A stretch of 64,000 nt of DNA from Escallonia rubra (lineage: Eukaryota > Streptophyta > Magnoliopsida > Escalloniales > Escalloniaceae): assembly GCA_033065855.1 (NCBI GenBank), contig JAVXUO010001946.1:80158-144157 (forward strand). Direction: 5' to 3'. Below are positions 59,551-64,000 of the stretch, piece by piece. The position numbers and the translations under genes are program-made. A model generated the notes under the pieces. It ran no database searches, had not been told where the DNA came from, and saw only the letters and a program-made list of their open reading frames with translations. The first letter of the stretch is position 1. Each line of letters starts with the position of its first letter.

Positions 59551-59798
59551 TGTTTATAAAACAGTGTTTTGACTCATGCTTTGTGTTCTATGTCGTGGAT
59601 ATTTGGTACACGTTCTCGTGTGTTTCTCCGGGTGCATACAGATCTGGTGTTCTAACATCCGTCAAACCTTCCTGAGCAAGGTTAGATGAATGTTAGAACA
59701 CCTAATCGATGTCGTGTACTTGGAGAAATGCGGGGAGGTGCTGCCGAATTTTCCACAGACATGGGACTAAGCATGAGTTATTCACTGTTTTATAAACA
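59551..59798. repeat. long foldback, arms about 120 bp, just upstream of the transposase
   Basis: The left arm 59551-59670 and the right arm 59678-59798 pair along their whole length with mismatches. Outer ends tgtttataaaacagtg and cactgttttataaaca and inner ends ggtgttctaacat and atgttagaacacc are exact. The loop is about 7 nt. It ends 156 bp before the transposase ATG. Confidence 0.85.
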
Positions 59799-59953
59799 TG
59801 TGCTTTTCTGAATGGGATAGGACCACTACCTGTTCAAGAGTGGAGGGGAAATATGTAGACATGTTGTAACATTCATGCATTCATATTTACATCGGCAATG
59901 CCTAATCACTGGTCATTATTGAAGGTGGTATACAGTACGATAATTCAGTCGTC

Positions 59954-62900
59954 ATGTCAGTCGATCGAAGTTGGATGAAAAGGAAGAATGCTGAAGATTT
60001 TGAGTGTCGCGTTGACGAATTTCTCGACTTCGCTTATGCGCATCCTGCACATGTTGACCTTGATAAGATAAGGTGTCCGTGCGGTAGATGTGAGTTGTTG
60101 CACTGGAGAAAAAGAATTGAAGTAAAATGGCATCTTCGTCGGTACGGTTTTATGGGTGGATACACAAGGTGGACGCAGCACGGGGAAACGATAGTATTGT
60201 CGTCCAACCCGGCTAGTCAAACTGAAGTTAGGGAGGAGGCACGATATGATTACCGAGATATGATTATGGATGCTGGGCATGCTAATGTTGACTGGGGTAA
60301 CGACAGTCCACAACCGCCGAACGAGGGGGCTCATCAGTTTTATGAGTTGTTGAGAGCTGCGGAAGAGCCGCTGTGGGATGGAGCTCCGAAACACACACGG
60401 CTGTCTGCGGTTAGTAGGTTATTACAGTTGAAATCAGACCACGGGCTGAGTGAGAAAGGTTTTAACGAGTTTGTTACCTTAATCAAAGAAATACTGCCCG
60501 AAAGTGAAAAGCTACCGCCGTCGTACTATGACGCGAAGAAGATGATGAGGAAACTTGGGTTGAGCTATGACCGGATAGATGCGTGCAATAACGATTGTGT
60601 ATTATTCTGGAAAGAGAATAAGGATTTGTCACGGTGTCCAGTATGTGATCATTCGAGGTACAAACCGGACAAAGGGAAGAAGAAAAACATTGCATGGAAG
60701 ATATTGCGATATTTCCCGGTCACACCACGGCTTCAGAGAATGTACTACTCCTCCAATACGGCTGAACATATGAGGGCTCACCGTGAGACTCGCAGCAACG
60801 ATGCCGATGTGCTGACACACCCAGCTGATGGAGAGGCGTGGAAGGAGTTTGACCGCAGGCATCCAGTCTTTGCTCAGGAAGTTCGGAATGTTAGACTTGG
60901 TCTGGCAACCGATGGGTTCAACCCTTTCGGTCAGTCTACCACGCCTTACTCCTGTTGGCCTGTTATTATTGTCCCTTACAACCTTCCACCAGGCATGTGC
61001 ATGAAGAAGCCGTATATGTTCTTGTCGTTGCTTATTCCGGGGCCGAAGAGTCCCGGTAAGGACATAGATGTGTATTTAAGGCCGTTGATTGATGAGTTAA
61101 AACAGTTATGGAATCATGGAGTCGAAACATATGATGCATCCCTTAAACAAAATTTTCAGATGAGGGCTGCTTTGATGTGGACTATACATGATTTCCCCGC
61201 ATTGGGAATGACGTGTGGCTGGAGCACACATGGGAAGCTAGCATGCCCTGCTTGTATGGGCGTGAACCCCGGTCATACGTTAAAGCACGGCGGAAAGGCC
61301 TCGTGGTTCGGATGTCACCGTAAGCTTTTGCCACCGGGCCATCAGTTTCGTAGGCAGAAGGATAAATTTGACGGGACAATCGAGCGTGAGGTTGTCACAC
61401 TGGACTACCCATCTGGTGAAGAAGTACTCTCACACCTGGAGGCACTTGATACTGACATACCACACGGTAAGGGTGTGCCGGATCAGAAGATTGCAGGGTT
61501 CGGGAAAGAGCACAACTGGAGAAAATTTTGTATCTTCTGGGAGTTAGCCTACTGGAGGACGCTCGTTATCCGAAACAACATGGATGTGATGCATATTGAG
61601 AAGAACGTTTTTGATAATGTGTTCAACACAGTGATGAATGTCAAGGGCAAATCGAAAGATCACCTTAAAGCGAGAAGGGATCTACAACAGTTGGGTGTAC
61701 GCCGTGAATTGCATCCTCGGACAGTCAGTGGGAGGACCATACTTCCGAAAGCACCTTACTGTCTAGACAAGAAACAAGTGGAGAAGGTCTGTCAGTGGGT
61801 TAAGAATTTGAAGCTTCCGGATGGGTTTGCGTCCAACATATCTCGTTGTTGCAATGTATCGGAATGCAAGTTCCAAGGGATGAAGAGTCACGACTGCCAC
61901 GTATTCATGGAGAGATTCATTCCTATTGCCTTCCGGGGACTGTTGCCACGGGTTGTTTGCGAGACTTTGACTGAATTATCTCATTTCTTTCGAGATATAT
62001 GCTCTTCTACGATCCGGGTGAGTAACATGGAAGTGCTTGAGAAGAACATTGTGGTGACGATTTGCAAGCTGGAGAAAATCTTCCCACCTTCGTTCTTTGA
62101 TTCAATGGAGCATCTGCCTGTTCACTTGGCATATGAAGCTAAGATGGGTGGACCCGTGCAATATCGGTGGATGTATCCCTTCGAGAGGTAATCCTTAAAT
62201 TGTTACAGTTGTTCGTTTACACTTAATGCGACATCTGTTATCATTGATATTCCACCTAACTCGATTCGCTAAACTTCTAGGTTCATGTTCCATTTAAAGA
62301 AAAAAGTCCGTAATAAGGCTCGGGTTGAGGGCTCAATTGCGGAGGCTTACGTAATGGAAGAACTTGTAAACTTTTGTAGTCAATATTTCGGGCCTGATGT
62401 TGGTACAAGGTTAAATCAACTAGGCCGAAATGACCCCGGAGCAAGCACAAATTTGGAAGGGCAATTGTCAATATTCAAGCAGTCAGGTAGTCCGTTCGGC
62501 CGAACGTATACTCGATGGCTAACAGATGAAGAGTACAGTGCTGCAACAATATATGCCCTTCTAAATTGCGATGAAGTTTCGGCATTCGTTGAGTAAGTTA
62601 AAGTCTTAATTCACTTACATTGCTGTACATAATTGAAAGTGTGTGTTAAGCGAGTCAACTATATTGGTTTGCAGTGAGTTCGATGCGGAATCTTTAATCA
62701 CTGATCCCGCTGGACTTGAATCTCATCGGAAATCACAATTTGTACAGTGGTTCAAAATCCGTGTAAGATTATTTAACGAAATTATATTATGTGTTATATA
62801 CAGTTCTGTGGCCAATTAGTATACTGATTTATCCTTAATTTTTACCGTCATCTACAATAGGTTCAGTCAATGGATAGACCAGTGGCCTCCTGCTTGAAAT

Positions 62901-63610
62901 TACTAGCCGAAGGCCCTAACAAACAAACATCCTGTTACGGAGGCTATATCATCAACGGGTTTAGGTTTAACGTAAAAGATGATGACCGAACAAAACAAAC
63001 CCAAAACAGTGGAGTCTTGGTCAACGGCGACTGTTATGCCGAGAATTGCATGGACTTTTACGGAGAGCTAGATGAGATTGTTGAGCTAACATATCTGGGT
63101 TCCCAAAACCGCCTGGTAATGTTCAAGTGTACGTGGTTCGATGTCACATGCAGTAGAGGAATCCGTGTTAGCTCTCAAGGGATTGTAGATGTCAATGTCA
63201 AGTCAAGACTTGCATCAGACGAGCCCTTTGTGTTTGCTAGTCAAGCTGTACAAGTCTTTTACGCGGAGGACGTCGCCAATCCCAAATCTCATTGGTATAC
63301 AACTATCAAGTCCAAGAAATTGCCCGTGACATATGACAGTGAGCTAGACTCCTTTCAAGCCGACCAACCACGTGTCTTGTTCCCTGTTGAGGTCAACAAC
63401 GAGGAGGACGATCTTCCTCTTCCAACAACACTTCTTGTGGGAGAAGAAGTCGTAGATGATGACGCGGAAGATGTGGAAAGTGTTGGAGATGATGTGACCG
63501 AGTCTACTGATGAAGAGGATGAATTAGAAGATGAAGAGGACGACGAGTCCCACGAAGAAGAGGGCGACGAGGAAAGTGATGAAGATGATTCGCAAACTGA
63601 AAATGATTGA
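59954..63610 (+). CDS. CACTA transposase (TNP2 family), four exons
   Basis: Exons 59954-62187, 62281-62592, 62675-62762 and 62861-63610 join without stops into 1127 codons; donors GTAATC, GTAAGT and GTAAGA, acceptors TTCTAG, TTGCAG and AATAG. The N-terminus (about residues 5-80, DRSWMKR to CPCGRC and WHLRRYGF) is the transposase-associated zinc domain. The TNP2 core follows (WPVIIVPYNLPPGMCM, YLRPLIDELKQLW, DFPALGMTCGWSTHGKLACP). DUF4218 comes next, crossing the first intron (PVHLAYEAKMGGPVQYRWMY); then DUF4216 in exon 4 (FYGELDEIVELTY, VMFKCTWFD). The C-terminus is very acidic. Length and domain order match complete plant TNP2 proteins, which cut and join CACTA ends in the nucleus. No truncation or frameshift was found, so it may be active. 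Confidence 0.9.
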
Positions 63611-63696
63611 CTTGTAATGTTGTAACATCACGGGAAAAATGTAGTAACATTTTAGAACTTGGTGTTTATTGATGTGTTTTTGCACATCCGTTCATA

Positions 63697-63719
63697 TATA
63701 TATATATATATATATATAT
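63697..63719. repeat. AT dinucleotide microsatellite
   Basis: A run of about 12 AT units between the two CACTA genes. Confidence 0.85.
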
Positions 63720-63785
63720 GTGCCGATGATGATTTATGCCTTAATTATTGTTTTTCACGTGTTAATGTCTTTGTATATAATCTAT

Positions 63786-64000
63786 ATGAAGTCAGATATG
63801 GATAGGATACGGGCTATTCGTGGCCGGGCTGGACGCCGAGCTGCTTCCTCCCCGGTGGGTCCCACCTCGTCATTGCCTACTGATGACGAGGCACAGAGTG
63901 ATCGCGGACAGCAGATGGGGCCCCAACCCCAGCTCCAGCTCCAGCCCCAGCCCGAGCCCCCAGCCCGACGCAGATTCATCCCACACGCGCGTGCATTTCT
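63786..64000 (+). CDS. start of the second CACTA ORF, truncated by window end
   Basis: From the ATG at 63786 the frame is open to the last base (71 codons). It is basic at first (IRAIRGRAGRRAA), then proline/glutamine-rich (QPQLQLQPQPEPP). It lies 175 bp downstream of the transposase, the position of the TNPA-like, terminal-repeat-binding ORF in En/Spm-type elements, whose N-termini are often similarly low-complexity. No diagnostic domain is reached within the window, so the identity is positional inference. Confidence 0.55.
   Translation, partial: MKSDMDRIRAIRGRAGRRAASSPVGPTSSLPTDDEAQSDRGQQMGPQPQLQLQPQPEPPARRRFIPHARAF

Larger units (their letters stand above)
55808..64000 (+). mobile_element. 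coding CACTA (En/Spm) transposon, right end beyond window
   Basis: Begins CACTACAAG after tta, with a 220-bp subterminal block of GCGACGGA/CCGTCGGTAAA motifs in both orientations (55830-56020) and a C/T-rich leader, all aligned with the 25917 element. It then has AT-rich and tandem-repeat sequence, three foldbacks, a full TNP2 transposase gene (59954-63610) and the start of a second ORF (63786). The right terminus is not in the window, so the length and 3-bp duplication cannot be verified. With an open transposase it is a candidate autonomous partner for the 25917 element. Confidence 0.9.

Noticed and set aside
59957..60394. 145-codon minus-strand frame opposite the transposase
   Set aside because: It is a shadow of the TNP2 exon; the plus frame has domain matches and splice-site continuity.

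Overview
The window is plant nuclear DNA, most likely from a eudicot: long AT-rich intergenic stretches, GT-AG introns, a B3-domain gene, an ARM-repeat gene of the ARIA type, and a dense set of plant transposable elements. There are no bacterial, organellar or rRNA features. I cannot name the species.

Layout. 1-3323: remnants of LTR-type and CACTA-like elements with a small PIF/Harbinger MITE. 3393-12018: a complete but non-coding LTR retrotransposon (LARD type) with two 3.0-kb LTRs, a PBS, and a perfect 5-bp target duplication (aagtc). 14443-16767: a solo LTR of the same family (duplication gttct), lying in the apparent first intron of a small gene whose exons (17076-17758) encode a viroplasmin/RNase H1 N-terminal-like domain followed by a GRF-type zinc finger, broken by one stop codon. 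18300-21800: an inverted repeat, a tandem array of about 370 bp units, and a minus-strand ARM-repeat (ARIA-like) pseudogene. 22264-25648 and 27660-30844: two non-coding TG...CA elements of 3.2-3.4 kb with perfect 5-bp duplications. 25917-32771: a non-autonomous CACTA transposon (duplication agg) carrying an intact-looking B3-domain gene. 33654-34331: the best ordinary host gene, an intact single-exon minus-strand CDS of 225 codons. 35347-36641: a Mutator-like element with TIRs over 100 bp. 39080-49188: a decayed Sirevirus-type Ty1/copia element (duplication gttgg). 49660-55740: further LTR-type remnants with a second Harbinger MITE. 55808 to the window end: the left three quarters or so of a coding CACTA element. 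Its TNP2 transposase can be assembled from four exons into an open frame of 1127 codons, and a second ORF starts at 63786 and runs off the window.

How the parts relate. The two CACTA elements belong to one family: they share termini, TTTAGCGACGGA-type subterminal repeats, the following C/T-rich leader, and an internal AT-rich block (32220-32400 and 57535-57900). The 25917 copy therefore looks like a deletion derivative of the 55808 type that picked up a B3 gene and could be moved by the transposase encoded 25 kb away. The 25917 CACTA sits in the 5' leader of a minus-strand sequence whose leader and first-intron start are homologous to those of the plus-strand GRF gene at 12812-13370. This gives an inverted pair of related 5' regions 20 kb apart, each disrupted by different transposons. 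The window is mainly a nested transposon landscape with few host genes; I found no multigene pathway. The most interesting items are the CACTA pair with gene capture, the long foldback just upstream of the transposase, the LARD with repeat-built LTRs, and the GRF/viroplasmin gene.
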